A stretch of DNA of 47,732 nucleotides, taken from positions 1 to 47,732 of the forward strand of contig NZ_JAJSLW010000029.1 in assembly GCF_021729145.1 (NCBI RefSeq), given 5' to 3'. The translations under genes were made by a program, and so were the position numbers. Source of the DNA: Membranihabitans maritimus (GTDB taxonomy: Bacteria; Bacteroidota; Bacteroidia; Chitinophagales; Saprospiraceae). Positions 26,063-35,089 of this stretch are shown piece by piece (the stretch's first letter is position 1; the number at the start of each line of letters is the position of its first letter). A model generated the notes under the pieces. It was not told the origin of the DNA, searched no databases, and saw only the letters and a list, made by a program, of their open reading frames with translations.

Positions 26063-26082
26063 ATTGTGTGTGCGAACACAAT
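26063..26082. promoter_or_regulatory. Candidate LacI-type operator
   Basis: ATTGTGT (26063-26069) and ACACAAT (26076-26082) form a perfect inverted repeat around a six-base spacer with a GC centre. It lies between the divergent LacI-type gene and NagB, just upstream of a TAnnTTTG element. Confidence 0.65.
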
Positions 26083-26100
26083 GGAATTAAAAATCATTTT

Positions 26101-26108
26101 TATCTTTG
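26101..26108 (+). promoter_or_regulatory. Candidate -7 promoter element of the NagB–PIG-L gene
   Basis: TATCTTTG matches the Bacteroidota TAnnTTTG -7 element exactly, 20 bases before the ATG. The operator palindrome ends 19 bases upstream, where the -33 box would be, so a bound repressor would block the promoter. Confidence 0.5.
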
Positions 26109-26127
26109 TAATCTAAATTGAAAAAGC

Positions 26128-28059
26128 ATGGATATTTTAAAGTATCAATTAAGATCATTCGAAAAGATTCCGGTTCGAATTTATGAAGATAATTTGGAGG
26201 CTTCAAAAAATGTTGCAAAATCAATATCCCTTACCATCCGACAAAAACAGCAAGAAGGTGAATATATGGTTTTGGGCCTGGCCACAGGTTCTACGCCGGT
26301 TAAAGTGTATGATGAATTAATTCGGATGCACAAAAAAGAAGGATTGAGTTTTAAGAATGTTATTACTTTCAATCTGGATGAGTACTATCCGATGAAAAAA
26401 GATGACGACCAGAGTTACTGGAAGTTTATGCATGAAAATCTTTTTGATCACATTGATATAGATCCCAAGAATATACATATTCCAAACGGAGAAATTCCAA
26501 TCGAGTACGTAGAAGAGTATTGCAGGGAATACGAAGAAAAAATTGATGCTTTGGGGGGGATAGATATCCAACTTCTCGGCATCGGAAGAACAGGTCATAT
26601 CGGGTTTAATGAACCTGGTAGTTGGGATTCCAGTAGAACAAGGTTGGTCAAATTGGATCACCTCACGCGGCAAGACGCTACCAAAAGTTTTATCAGTGAA
26701 GAAAAAGTGCCTTATCGGGCAATCACCATGGGTATTGATACGATAATGAAGGCCAAAACGATTTATATTATGGCATTTGGCCAGCAAAAGGCTGAAATAG
26801 TGGCAAGAACGGTAGAAGGACAGATTTCTTCTTCGTGTCCGGCAACTTATTTACAAAAACATCCGAATACCCGGTTCCTGGTCGATTCAAGTGCCGCTAA
26901 CGATTTGACACAAATAAAAACACCATGGTCGGTAGGATTAGTCAATTGGAACGATGAATTGATTTGTAGAGCTATTGTATGGTTGGCTCAAAAAGTAGGG
27001 AAACCGATTCTTAAACTTACAGATGAAGATTACAATACCAATGGGTTGAGTGACTTGATCCTGGAATATGATACTGCTTACAATATTAATATACGGATTT
27101 TTAATCGACTACAGCACACAATCACCGGTTGGCCCGGTGGAAAACCCAATGCGGATGATTCACAACGTCCCGAACGTGCAAAACCCGGAAAAAAAAGAGT
27201 AGTAATCTTTAGTCCGCACCCGGATGATGATGTTATTTCGATGGGAGGAACCTTTATCAGGTTAGTGGAACAGGGGCACGATGTTCATGTCGCGTATCAA
27301 ACTTCCGGGAATATTGCTGTGCACGATCACGATGTGAAAAGATTTGTTGAATTTATTCAGGATATTACCCATACATATGAACTCGACAAAGAAGCTGTGG
27401 ATAAAAAGTATGAAAGAATCCGCAACGCTTTAAAATCAAAAAAAGGTGGGGAGCCTGATATTGCTTTAGTTCGTGAAATAAAAGGAATGATTAGAAGGGG
27501 AGAGGCTCGTGCAGGTGCTAGAATAGCCGGAGCAAAAGATGACCATATCCATTTTCTTGACCTTCCGTTTTATGAAACCGGAAAGGTGAAAAAATCACCT
27601 ATTGGCAAAGAAGATATTTCTATTATAAAAGAGTTCCTACAGGAAATAAAGCCCCATCAAATCTATGCTGCAGGAGACCTGGCTGACCCTCATGGCACCC
27701 ACAAAGTTTGCCTGGATGCTATTTTTGGAGCCTGTGAACAACTTAAAAAAGAGTCATGGTTCAAGGATTGTTGGTTGTGGTTATATAGGGGCGCCTGGCA
27801 CGAGTGGGGCATTGATGAAATTGAAATGGCTGTCCCTTTAAGCCCCGATGAGGTTCTGCGGAAAAGAATGGCAATATTTATGCACCAATCTCAGAAAGAC
27901 CGTGCTCCATTTCCTGGAAATGATAAACGTGAGTTTTGGCAAAGGGCTGAAGATCGAAACAGTGAAACGGCAAATTTATACAACGAATTGGGATTAGCGG
28001 AATACGAAGCAATGGAGGCGTTCGTTAAATGGAAGTTTGAGACGAATAGCCTGAAATAG
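26128..28059 (+). CDS. nagB: Glucosamine-6-phosphate deaminase fused to a PIG-L deacetylase domain
   Basis: The 643-residue product joins two domains. Residues about 10-270 form a NagB-type isomerase/deaminase: ATGSTP (52-57) for phosphate binding, FNLDEYYP with D84 matching the general base, and GIGRTGHIGFNEP (151-163) with H157 and E162. The residue equivalent to E. coli D141 is T155, as I recall for other Bacteroidota members of this fused type. Residues about 355-610 form a PIG-L/LmbE-like Zn-dependent deacetylase, with FSPHPDDD (HPDDD 364-368) and a distal DPHGTH (about 520-525). The first domain would convert glucosamine-6-P to fructose-6-P and ammonia; the second may act on an N-acetylated sugar derivative. 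It is probably LacI-controlled. Confidence 0.88.
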   Translation: MDILKYQLRSFEKIPVRIYEDNLEASKNVAKSISLTIRQKQQEGEYMVLGLATGSTPVKVYDELIRMHKKEGLSFKNVITFNLDEYYPMKKDDDQSYWKFMHENLFDHIDIDPKNIHIPNGEIPIEYVEEYCREYEEKIDALGGIDIQLLGIGRTGHIGFNEPGSWDSSRTRLVKLDHLTRQDATKSFISEEKVPYRAITMGIDTIMKAKTIYIMAFGQQKAEIVARTVEGQISSSCPATYLQKHPNTRFLVDSSAANDLTQIKTPWSVGLVNWNDELICRAIVWLAQKVGKPILKLTDEDYNTNGLSDLILEYDTAYNINIRIFNRLQHTITGWPGGKPNADDSQRPERAKPGKKRVVIFSPHPDDDVISMGGTFIRLVEQGHDVHVAYQTSGNIAVHDHDVKRFVEFIQDITHTYELDKEAVDKKYERIRNALKSKKGGEPDIALVREIKGMIRRGEARAGARIAGAKDDHIHFLDLPFYETGKVKKSPIGKEDISIIKEFLQEIKPHQIYAAGDLADPHGTHKVCLDAIFGACEQLKKESWFKDCWLWLYRGAWHEWGIDEIEMAVPLSPDEVLRKRMAIFMHQSQKDRAPFPGNDKREFWQRAEDRNSETANLYNELGLAEYEAMEAFVKWKFETNSLK

Positions 28060-28544
28060 TACCGTATTCAAAAAAATAAGTTGATCTGATGTTTTTTTGA
28101 ATTCTAGGTCGGAAGAGGCTCTATCAGGTTACGCTGCCAGGGATAGTTGTTATGACATTTGTATATTGATAGGAGTTCAGTGCATTGGGTAGGATTCCGA
28201 GCACTTGAGAATAGAAAAGTTGACCGAATAGGGGAACCGAAGGTGTTTAGGTAGAGGGTTGTTGTTTTCAAGTGGTAAATACATAATTTTAGATCTCAAA
28301 GCTTGGATCGGGAAGGTAAATATTTTACGTTCCTGCCCTTTTCTTGAGCCTGAAATAGCTTCAGGAAGATGTCTTGTATATTCCCTTTCCTCTCCCTTTA
28401 CAACAAAAACTATTTCTCCGGGATCAGACTAAAATAGCTCAGGAGATCAGTTCTCACTGTAATAAAGATTGTTGGGGGGCGGTAAAACCTGGTGGACTGA
28501 TTCCTATTGAATATGGCTTGTCATAGATCCTAATAGACAAATTT
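28060..28544. other. Gene-free stretch after the NagB–PIG-L gene
   Basis: About 485 bases between two convergent genes. I see no reading frame of note, no tRNA and no clear terminator. Some short GC-rich patches around 28120-28260 and 28330-28420 do not form an obvious structure. Confidence 0.5.
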
Positions 28545-29213
28545 CTAATTTCCCTTTTTTTGTCCTATCAGCATCATATTTCCGAGAATTTCTTTTTTTT
28601 GTGCGTTTGGAAATACCTGTTGAAAGGTATTGTGGTAATAATAATCCGTTTCTTTTTGTGATTTGCGATCGGAATATAACATGTTCCATAATACGATTCC
28701 ATTGTGGTTTAACGATGATTTTACGTCCGTAATAAATCGAATGGAGAAAAATTGTTCGGGAATGATTTCACCAACAAAGAGGTCGATACAGATCATATCG
28801 TAGCGTTCTTCATCGAGATTGATAAAGTTGTATGCATCTGCCTCATATAATTGGATATAGGATTGAAGTCTTTTTTGTTGGTATTTTGAAAATAAATACA
28901 ATACCGTTTCGTCATTGTCGACACCGGTATATTCATAATTTTTCCTGAAATTTTTTTCCAGCATGTAGGGAATACTTCCAAGTCCCATTCCCAATATCAA
29001 AACTTTTGCCCCGGAGGGTGGAATTTTAATGGTTTTGAATAGGTAATTAAAATTGTAATATAAATCATCAAAGGAATAGATTGCATCGTGTGTAGACAAT
29101 TGCAATCTATTTTTTATCAAATACAAATCCAGGTAATCATTCTTACTGCTTTCTATGGATTCAATATGTTGGGGAAAAAAATGAGATAGTATTCTCTTAT
29201 ACCATTTTATCAT
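28545..29213 (-). CDS. Spermidine-synthase-like SAM-dependent methyltransferase-fold protein
   Basis: The 222-residue protein has a class I SAM-binding fold of the spermidine-synthase type: VLILGMGLGSIPYML (72-86), GVDNDE (97-102) with the acidic residue that binds the SAM ribose, a basic middle region, and the motif D-x-x-x-D in YDMICIDLFVGE. Spermidine synthases use decarboxylated SAM, but many of these short Bacteroidota homologs are uncharacterised. I chose ATG 29213; a GTG at 29216 would add one Met. The start overlaps the end of the GlmU-like gene by 17 bases, so translation is probably coupled. The substrate is unknown. Confidence 0.75.
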   Translation of the reverse strand: MIKWYKRILSHFFPQHIESIESSKNDYLDLYLIKNRLQLSTHDAIYSFDDLYYNFNYLFKTIKIPPSGAKVLILGMGLGSIPYMLEKNFRKNYEYTGVDNDETVLYLFSKYQQKRLQSYIQLYEADAYNFINLDEERYDMICIDLFVGEIIPEQFFSIRFITDVKSSLNHNGIVLWNMLYSDRKSQKETDYYYHNTFQQVFPNAQKKEILGNMMLIGQKKGN

Positions 29214-30327
29214 CACTAGCTCCTTTTATTTTTTGATCTGCTACAATTTTGAGAATTTGCTCCCAATCATCGGTCCATTCCCTATTTTTCAGCTGCATTT
29301 GGTTTTTGCAGTGACTTATCAACTTTTCCAATTGGTATGTCGTATTTTTTTCATTGGTGATCCACCTGATAGATGGTATTAATCCTTTTATAGGCAGGGT
29401 AGTAGCGAGACTGCAAAAAGGACCTATTAAAGTACCTGAATATATAGTAGTGTTTATTCCAGTTTTTACAAAATCTCCTGTTACTACACCCCGTTTGATT
29501 GTAGAAAGGGTAATTATATTTCCAGATGCCCAATCCACCGATTTGATGAAGTCAAAATTATTGGAAACATTTGATACATTGGTATTAGCCCCAAGGTTGT
29601 TCCAAGATCCGAGTATACTATCTCCCAGATACCCATCATGGGTTTTATTGGAAAAGGGATGGATAATAGAATTTTTAATTTCACCTCCAACTGCTGAATG
29701 GGGACCAATTGAGGTGCCCGGGTATATTTTGGCACCCATTTTCAAAACCACATTATCTAATATGGCTAAGGGACCTTTGAGGATGCTCCCATTCATGACA
29801 TAAGCATTTCTGCCAATGAAGACCGGACCATCGGATGAATCGATCAAAGCATTTTCCACTCGTGCTGAATGATGTATATAGACGTCTTTCTCGAAGGAAG
29901 TCCATTTACCTTGCCATTCCGTTGATTCTAAGCTCTTAATTTCCTCAATTATTTGTTTAGCGTTGTTTTTAAGTAAATAAGTTAGATCTATTACAATTTC
30001 GGGTTCCGAAATTGTCTCCATTTTCTGAAGATCTGGTATAGTGGAAGTAATGGTTGTGTCCGTTATTTTTAATTTATTGATTTTTGAGGCTATTAAGGAC
30101 TTCCCGTAAAAGAGATTGGTATTTTCAGGTAATTGGTTTATTTCTGTTATAAGGGTTGGATTGGGGATTGCAAGTGGGTTGATGTATAATTCCTGGCTCT
30201 TGTGGGTATTTATTCTTACATTTTTCCATTTTTCACCCAGTGTATGTAACCCAAAAAGTATTTCTGAAGTACTTTTGGTAAGCGTTAACGGAAAAAAAGT
30301 TTTAAAATTGATATTATAAAATTTCAT
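29197..30327 (-). CDS. GlmU-like left-handed beta-helix protein (putative sugar nucleotidyltransferase)
   Basis: The 376-residue protein has an N-terminal part that resembles a degenerate nucleotidyltransferase (about 1-140, without the usual Gly-rich GxGTRM motif). A left-handed beta-helix follows (about 150-330), seen as hexapeptide-like repeats such as VFIGRNAYVMNGSILKG, MGAKIYPGTSIGPHSAVGG and NLGANTNVSN. Bacteroidota have a conserved family with this layout annotated as putative sugar nucleotidyltransferase. The helix part resembles acyltransferase domains that acetylate sugars, including the GlmU C-terminus. The missing N-terminal motif makes full GlmU activity doubtful. It overlaps the spermidine-synthase-like gene by 17 bases. 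Confidence 0.7.
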   Translation of the reverse strand: MKFYNINFKTFFPLTLTKSTSEILFGLHTLGEKWKNVRINTHKSQELYINPLAIPNPTLITEINQLPENTNLFYGKSLIASKINKLKITDTTITSTIPDLQKMETISEPEIVIDLTYLLKNNAKQIIEEIKSLESTEWQGKWTSFEKDVYIHHSARVENALIDSSDGPVFIGRNAYVMNGSILKGPLAILDNVVLKMGAKIYPGTSIGPHSAVGGEIKNSIIHPFSNKTHDGYLGDSILGSWNNLGANTNVSNVSNNFDFIKSVDWASGNIITLSTIKRGVVTGDFVKTGINTTIYSGTLIGPFCSLATTLPIKGLIPSIRWITNEKNTTYQLEKLISHCKNQMQLKNREWTDDWEQILKIVADQKIKGASDDKMV

Positions 30328-30416
30328 ACAAACTATATTAAATATAAAAGTACGGTCTTTATATTGCGAAAGTTAGCGGCAATTATAGTGAATATTGAAT
30401 GTTAAATTGAAAATTT

Positions 30417-31409
30417 ATGTCAAAACAAATTAATTGGGGAGTTCTTGGATTGGGAAAAATTGCAAAAAAATTCCTGCACGATCTTAATCTATCAAGGATA
30501 GGTAATGTTTATGCCGTAGGAAGCAGAAACCTGGATAAAGCAAATCAATACAAAAGTACATTTTATGCTGATAAGGCCTATGGCAGTTATAGTAGCTTAT
30601 TAGAAGATCCGTTGATAGATGTGGTATATATCGCTACTCCGCATAGCCATCATTATCCGCTTTTAATTGAATGCATTGACAGGGGAATTAATGTGCTTTG
30701 TGAAAAACCTATCTGTGTGAATCAAAACCAGCTATTGGATATCCAAAAGCGTGCTAATGATAAGGGGGTTTTTGTTATGGAGGCATTGTGGACACGCTTT
30801 TTACCTTTTTTTGAACCGCTAATGGAGACAATAGAATCCTTTGATAGCTCTATACGTGCGCTATACGCTGAATTTTGTTTTACTTCGGAGTACGATTCAT
30901 CCAGCCGTCTTTATGATCCTCTTTTGGCTGGTGGTTCCTTAATGGATATTGGTATATACCCTGTATTTTTGGCTCTTCAAATAATGGGAAGCCCCCAAAA
31001 TATTCTTACAAATGGATACGTCAGCAAAGGTGTAGACTTGAGGTTTTCATCCATATTTGATTATGGAGAAGGAAGGTCTGCCATGGTAAGTTCTGATATT
31101 ACCACGGATTCCAATGTACAAGCGTTGATAAAATGTGGGAATAGTTCTATTGTTATTCCTGAAAGATGGCATGAGTCGGATTTATTCATTAGTAAAGAAG
31201 GCAGAAATTTCAGGGAATACAGGTACCCCAAAATTGGTTTTGGGTATTATCATGAGATAGAACACGTAAATGAAATGATCCTGGATGGTCAAAAAGAAAG
31301 CTCAAAATTTAATCTTGAAAATTCAATTGAATTAATGGGAAACCTGGATCATATCAGAGATCAAATAGGTTTGGTATATCCAGATAACATTGAATCTGTA
31401 AGAAATTAA
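30417..31409 (+). CDS. Gfo/Idh/MocA-family oxidoreductase
   Basis: The 330-residue protein starts with a Rossmann fold, GVLGLGKIA (8-16), then a second strand with YAVGSRNLDKA, and the family motif EKPIC (96-100), whose Lys interacts with NAD(P) and substrate. The C-terminal domain (about 130-325) is the alpha/beta domain of sugar or dihydrodiol dehydrogenases, with GGSLMDIGIYP as the family's GGGxxxDxG-like segment. Members oxidise or reduce sugars and polyols, or dihydrodiols; the exact substrate cannot be read. The gene is divergent from the GlmU-like gene. Confidence 0.85.
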   Translation: MSKQINWGVLGLGKIAKKFLHDLNLSRIGNVYAVGSRNLDKANQYKSTFYADKAYGSYSSLLEDPLIDVVYIATPHSHHYPLLIECIDRGINVLCEKPICVNQNQLLDIQKRANDKGVFVMEALWTRFLPFFEPLMETIESFDSSIRALYAEFCFTSEYDSSSRLYDPLLAGGSLMDIGIYPVFLALQIMGSPQNILTNGYVSKGVDLRFSSIFDYGEGRSAMVSSDITTDSNVQALIKCGNSSIVIPERWHESDLFISKEGRNFREYRYPKIGFGYYHEIEHVNEMILDGQKESSKFNLENSIELMGNLDHIRDQIGLVYPDNIESVRN

Positions 31410-31644
31410 CAAATAATATTAATCAAAGTATTGAGAGGAATATCTCATATATCATTTTTTTAATATAATTCTTTTAACGATATACTTTCTCCATGAATAT
31501 ATTACACTAAATATGGTGAAATAATCTCATATCTTAATATTTTTCCAGAATATAGGATTTATGTAATAAATTTCTCGATTTAACTTTATATATCGACAAT
31601 TGGTATAGTATTTGAATGTACTAATGGGAATATAGAGCGATCGT

Positions 31645-32667
31645 ATGAGAAAACATTTACATTTTAAAATACTTGTGGTCTTCGTTTTATTTGGTTATCA
31701 GGTGTTTACACAGGATATACACATGTCTCAGTTCGATCATAGTTTTCGAATTATGAATCCTGCTTTGACGGGGATTTTTAATGGCGAGCACAGGTTAGAA
31801 GGCAATTACAAACGACAGTGGAAACAGGTTCCGGTAGATTACATGACATTTACAGGTTCTTACGATTCCAAATTTCAACCGCCCACCTCTGACAATAGTT
31901 TGTTTGGGTATGGTCTTAATTTGAATTACGACCGTGCGGGCTTTTCCAAATTGAGTTTGTTGCAAATTGCGTTGAATGGTTCATATTCTCACTTCCTAAA
32001 TCCCAATAACATAATTACAGGCGGATTACAAGTAGGGTTCGGCCAGAGAACTTTACGTCAGGATGATTTGAGTTTTGACGGCCAATTTATAAACGGGCAA
32101 TATGATCCGGCTAACCCAACAGGTGAAAATTTTGATCGTATGAATGCCAGCTTTTTTCATTTAGCGGCAGGGTTGAATTATCGATATCAAACGGAAAAAA
32201 ATTCTTTGAATATTGGGACCGGCTTTTTTAATATTAATAAACCCGCTCAGAATTTCCTTGAATCAGATAATCCTCCCAGGCTTCCTCTTCGAACAACTGT
32301 GTATGGGGATTTGTGGCTGGGATTGGGTGATCGATTCCGCTGGAACCTAAATGCTGGGAGTCAATGGCAATCAAGTTATGAAGAACTGACCTTTGGAACG
32401 AAGTTTGAATTTCATGTCAATCAACGACGTGGTGATGATCTGTTCTTATCCCTTGGAAGTTACGCCCGTCTGAGTACAATGTGGGATGCTGTTTCACCTT
32501 ATGTGGGTATAAGATACAATTCATTTGATGTCGGAGTCACTTATGATATCAATGTCTCTCAATTTAATGTAGCCACTAATCAGCGTGGTGGCCCAGAAGT
32601 GTGGGTGCGCTACATCATTAAGGATGTAGATGAAATTGACGATTTTAAAACATGTAGAATTTATTAA
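31645..32667 (+). CDS. PorP/SprF-family type IX secretion membrane protein
   Basis: The 340-residue protein has a signal peptide (about 1-22, ending VFTQ) followed by QDIHMSQFDHSFRIMNPALTG, the characteristic N-terminal motif of the PorP/SprF family. The rest is a beta-barrel-like outer-membrane region. SprF-like proteins in Bacteroidota help deliver CHU_C/type B cargo through the type IX secretion system. The gene is followed within 5 bases by an OmpA-type gene and then by a giant CHU_C protein, a well-known arrangement in which the porin and peptidoglycan-binding partner serve one specific surface adhesin. Confidence 0.88.
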   Translation: MRKHLHFKILVVFVLFGYQVFTQDIHMSQFDHSFRIMNPALTGIFNGEHRLEGNYKRQWKQVPVDYMTFTGSYDSKFQPPTSDNSLFGYGLNLNYDRAGFSKLSLLQIALNGSYSHFLNPNNIITGGLQVGFGQRTLRQDDLSFDGQFINGQYDPANPTGENFDRMNASFFHLAAGLNYRYQTEKNSLNIGTGFFNINKPAQNFLESDNPPRLPLRTTVYGDLWLGLGDRFRWNLNAGSQWQSSYEELTFGTKFEFHVNQRRGDDLFLSLGSYARLSTMWDAVSPYVGIRYNSFDVGVTYDINVSQFNVATNQRGGPEVWVRYIIKDVDEIDDFKTCRIY

Positions 32668-32671
32668 AAGC

Positions 32672-35080
32672 ATGGCTTTGAACAAATTATATAAAAGTAT
32701 TTTAATTGCCGGAGTTTTTGTCATGTGTGCAATGTCTGTATTGCACGGGCAAACTCGACAGGCATTTATTAATGCTGCTGAGGAATCTTTTGAGGAAAAG
32801 AATTACTATGCGGCATTAAAATACTATCAGGAGGTTTTGGAGTTTAAGAATCCAACAGCCCAAATGTATTATAAGGCTGCGGAATCTGCTCGTAATTTCT
32901 TTGCATTTGAAATTGCCAGGGATTACTATGAGAGTGCTGATATGCTTAAGGATGAAGGTGAACTTCCGCTGTCCAGCTATTACTTAGCAGAGGTATTGTT
33001 TAAACTTGGAGATTATGAGGAGGCTAAGAAATATTATAACAAGTATTTGAATCAAAACGACGAGGAAGATAATATTTATATTCAAACTGCTCAGAACCGA
33101 CTTGAGTCGATTGACTGGGCTGAAGAAAACGAGGAGCCCCCTTTTACTTCTACCATAAAGAAACTGGGAGATTCGGTCAATACTATTCAATCTGAGTTTG
33201 CACCTATACAAGTAGGTGAAAATTTGGTCTTTACCGGGTTAAGATATCCGGGTGATGATCCTTCCAAAAAACCGGTAGGCGTGGTTCTAAACGACCAACT
33301 GGACTCCGTTTTTTCATTTGTTAATGATCCGGATTCGGTATTTTACCAATCCCACTTTTCCCTCAATTCGGATAGTACAAAGGCATTTTATTCGATTTGT
33401 AGCTATGTGACGGGAGAATTAACCCGCTGTGATATATATTATTCGGGATTGATTGAAGGACAGTGGTCATCACCTATCGAAATTGAAAATGTCAATGATA
33501 CGGCCTACAACAATACATCCCCCTTTTATGGAGTAAGCCCGGACGGAGAATCGGAAGGATTGTATTTTTCCTCTAACAGGGCCGGAGGACGTGGTGGGTA
33601 CGATATATATTTTAGTACGTTTGAAAATGAAGCGTTTTCAGCACCTGAGAATCTTTACGCCATAAATACACCATTAGACGAAATTGCTCCTTTTTACCAC
33701 GATGTCAGTAAGACGCTGTTTTTTGGTTCAAATGGATATTCAGGATACGGGGGAATGGATATGTTCCAGGTTTTTATACCTATTAAAAATGAATCAAGAG
33801 TTGAAAATCTGGGGAGTCCGATAAATTCCAGTTTTGACGATTTATATTTCACCTGGGATAAAGAAATGTCAAAAGCCTATTTTGCGTCTAACCGGAATGA
33901 GTCCTATAAATTGGATACAGCACTACAAGCTTGTTGCTTTGATATTTATGAGGCTGATCTAAAACCGCGTAAACGACTGATTAAAGTTTTAGTATTTAAT
34001 AAACTCAATGGGGAACCCATTTTGGGATCTACATTGGAAGTCTTCCGAAATAGCGACCTGGTAATAGAGGAGACCAATGAAGAATCTCATGAATATGAAT
34101 TGGATTTACTTCGGGGTACCTATAAAGTAAAAGCGTCTAAAGGTGGATTTATTCCGGATTCAACAACATTGGATTTAGCGCAGTTGAGCGGACAGGATAC
34201 GATAATAAAGAGATTGTTCCTGACACCAAAAGAATTGACCCTGGAATTATTGACATTTGATTTCGAAACCAGAGAACCGGTAAATGGTCCTACTATATCC
34301 ATTTCGGATCGGGCCAATCCTGATAAAGAGAATATATATCAACTCAATAATTTAACTAACTCTTTGGTGTTGCCCATTGATAGAGACTTTGAATATTCTA
34401 TTAACGTAACAAAAAGGGGGTATCAGGATGAGGATCTCACTATCCGAGGTGCTGATTATCCAAATGACCTCAAAATTGTAAAAAAGATATATTTGAATCG
34501 AGGAAATCTTGAATCCTACCTGGTGCTACCATTATTTTTTGACAATGATTTTCCAAATCCCAGAACCTGGTCTGTTACTACGGATAAGAATTATCGAGAA
34601 ACATTTCCACCGTATTATTCCAGGAAAAGTACATTTACAGAGTTGTTTAGTGAGGATTTAATGGGGGAAGCAAAAGAAACGGCGGAGGCAGATGTAGAGA
34701 ATTTCTTCGATAACGAAGTTTTGGCCGGTAAGCAAGATTTGGATCGTTTCCTTGAACAATTGGAAGAAGAGATGTCAAAGGGCGAAAATATTACCCTGGT
34801 TGTTAGTGGTTATGCAAGTCCCAAATACCTGAAAAATTATAATCTTAATTTAAGTAAAAGAAGGATAAACTCGCTGCAACAGGAAATCGAAAAGTATAAA
34901 GATGGCCTTTTGACCCAGTATATATCCAATGGCAAGCTCAATATTGAAGGTCGGGCCTACGGTGATGAAAACGCGCCTTCTACCGTAAGTGGTGATGCGG
35001 AAGACGTGCGAAACTCAGTGTATAACCCGGCAGCCTCCCGAGAACGGCGTATTGAAATAGTTGATATAATTAGAAATTAA
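32672..35080 (+). CDS. OmpA-family protein with TPR and PD40 repeats
   Basis: The 802-residue protein starts at the ATG at 32672, which gives a clear signal peptide (MALNKLYK to about residue 27); an earlier in-frame ATG at 32630 would overlap the PorP gene. After it come TPR-like helices (about 30-130), PD40/WD40-like propeller blades with SPFYGVSPDGESEGLYFSSN and similar repeats (about 170-430), carboxypeptidase-regulatory-like beta-sandwich modules (about 430-620), and a C-terminal OmpA peptidoglycan-binding domain with SGYASPKYLKNYNLNLSKRR (about 711-730). Proteins of this type anchor PorP/SprF-type complexes to the cell wall. It sits 4 bases after PorP and 9 bases before the giant adhesin, so the three are very likely one operon. 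Confidence 0.88.
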   Translation: MALNKLYKSILIAGVFVMCAMSVLHGQTRQAFINAAEESFEEKNYYAALKYYQEVLEFKNPTAQMYYKAAESARNFFAFEIARDYYESADMLKDEGELPLSSYYLAEVLFKLGDYEEAKKYYNKYLNQNDEEDNIYIQTAQNRLESIDWAEENEEPPFTSTIKKLGDSVNTIQSEFAPIQVGENLVFTGLRYPGDDPSKKPVGVVLNDQLDSVFSFVNDPDSVFYQSHFSLNSDSTKAFYSICSYVTGELTRCDIYYSGLIEGQWSSPIEIENVNDTAYNNTSPFYGVSPDGESEGLYFSSNRAGGRGGYDIYFSTFENEAFSAPENLYAINTPLDEIAPFYHDVSKTLFFGSNGYSGYGGMDMFQVFIPIKNESRVENLGSPINSSFDDLYFTWDKEMSKAYFASNRNESYKLDTALQACCFDIYEADLKPRKRLIKVLVFNKLNGEPILGSTLEVFRNSDLVIEETNEESHEYELDLLRGTYKVKASKGGFIPDSTTLDLAQLSGQDTIIKRLFLTPKELTLELLTFDFETREPVNGPTISISDRANPDKENIYQLNNLTNSLVLPIDRDFEYSINVTKRGYQDEDLTIRGADYPNDLKIVKKIYLNRGNLESYLVLPLFFDNDFPNPRTWSVTTDKNYRETFPPYYSRKSTFTELFSEDLMGEAKETAEADVENFFDNEVLAGKQDLDRFLEQLEEEMSKGENITLVVSGYASPKYLKNYNLNLSKRRINSLQQEIEKYKDGLLTQYISNGKLNIEGRAYGDENAPSTVSGDAEDVRNSVYNPAASRERRIEIVDIIRN

Positions 35081-35089
35081 TACGAACAG

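Noticed and set aside
32630-32671. An earlier ATG for the OmpA-family gene that overlaps PorP
   Set aside because: Starting at 32672 gives a normal signal peptide with only 4 bases between the genes; the longer form would bury the signal peptide behind 14 charged residues.
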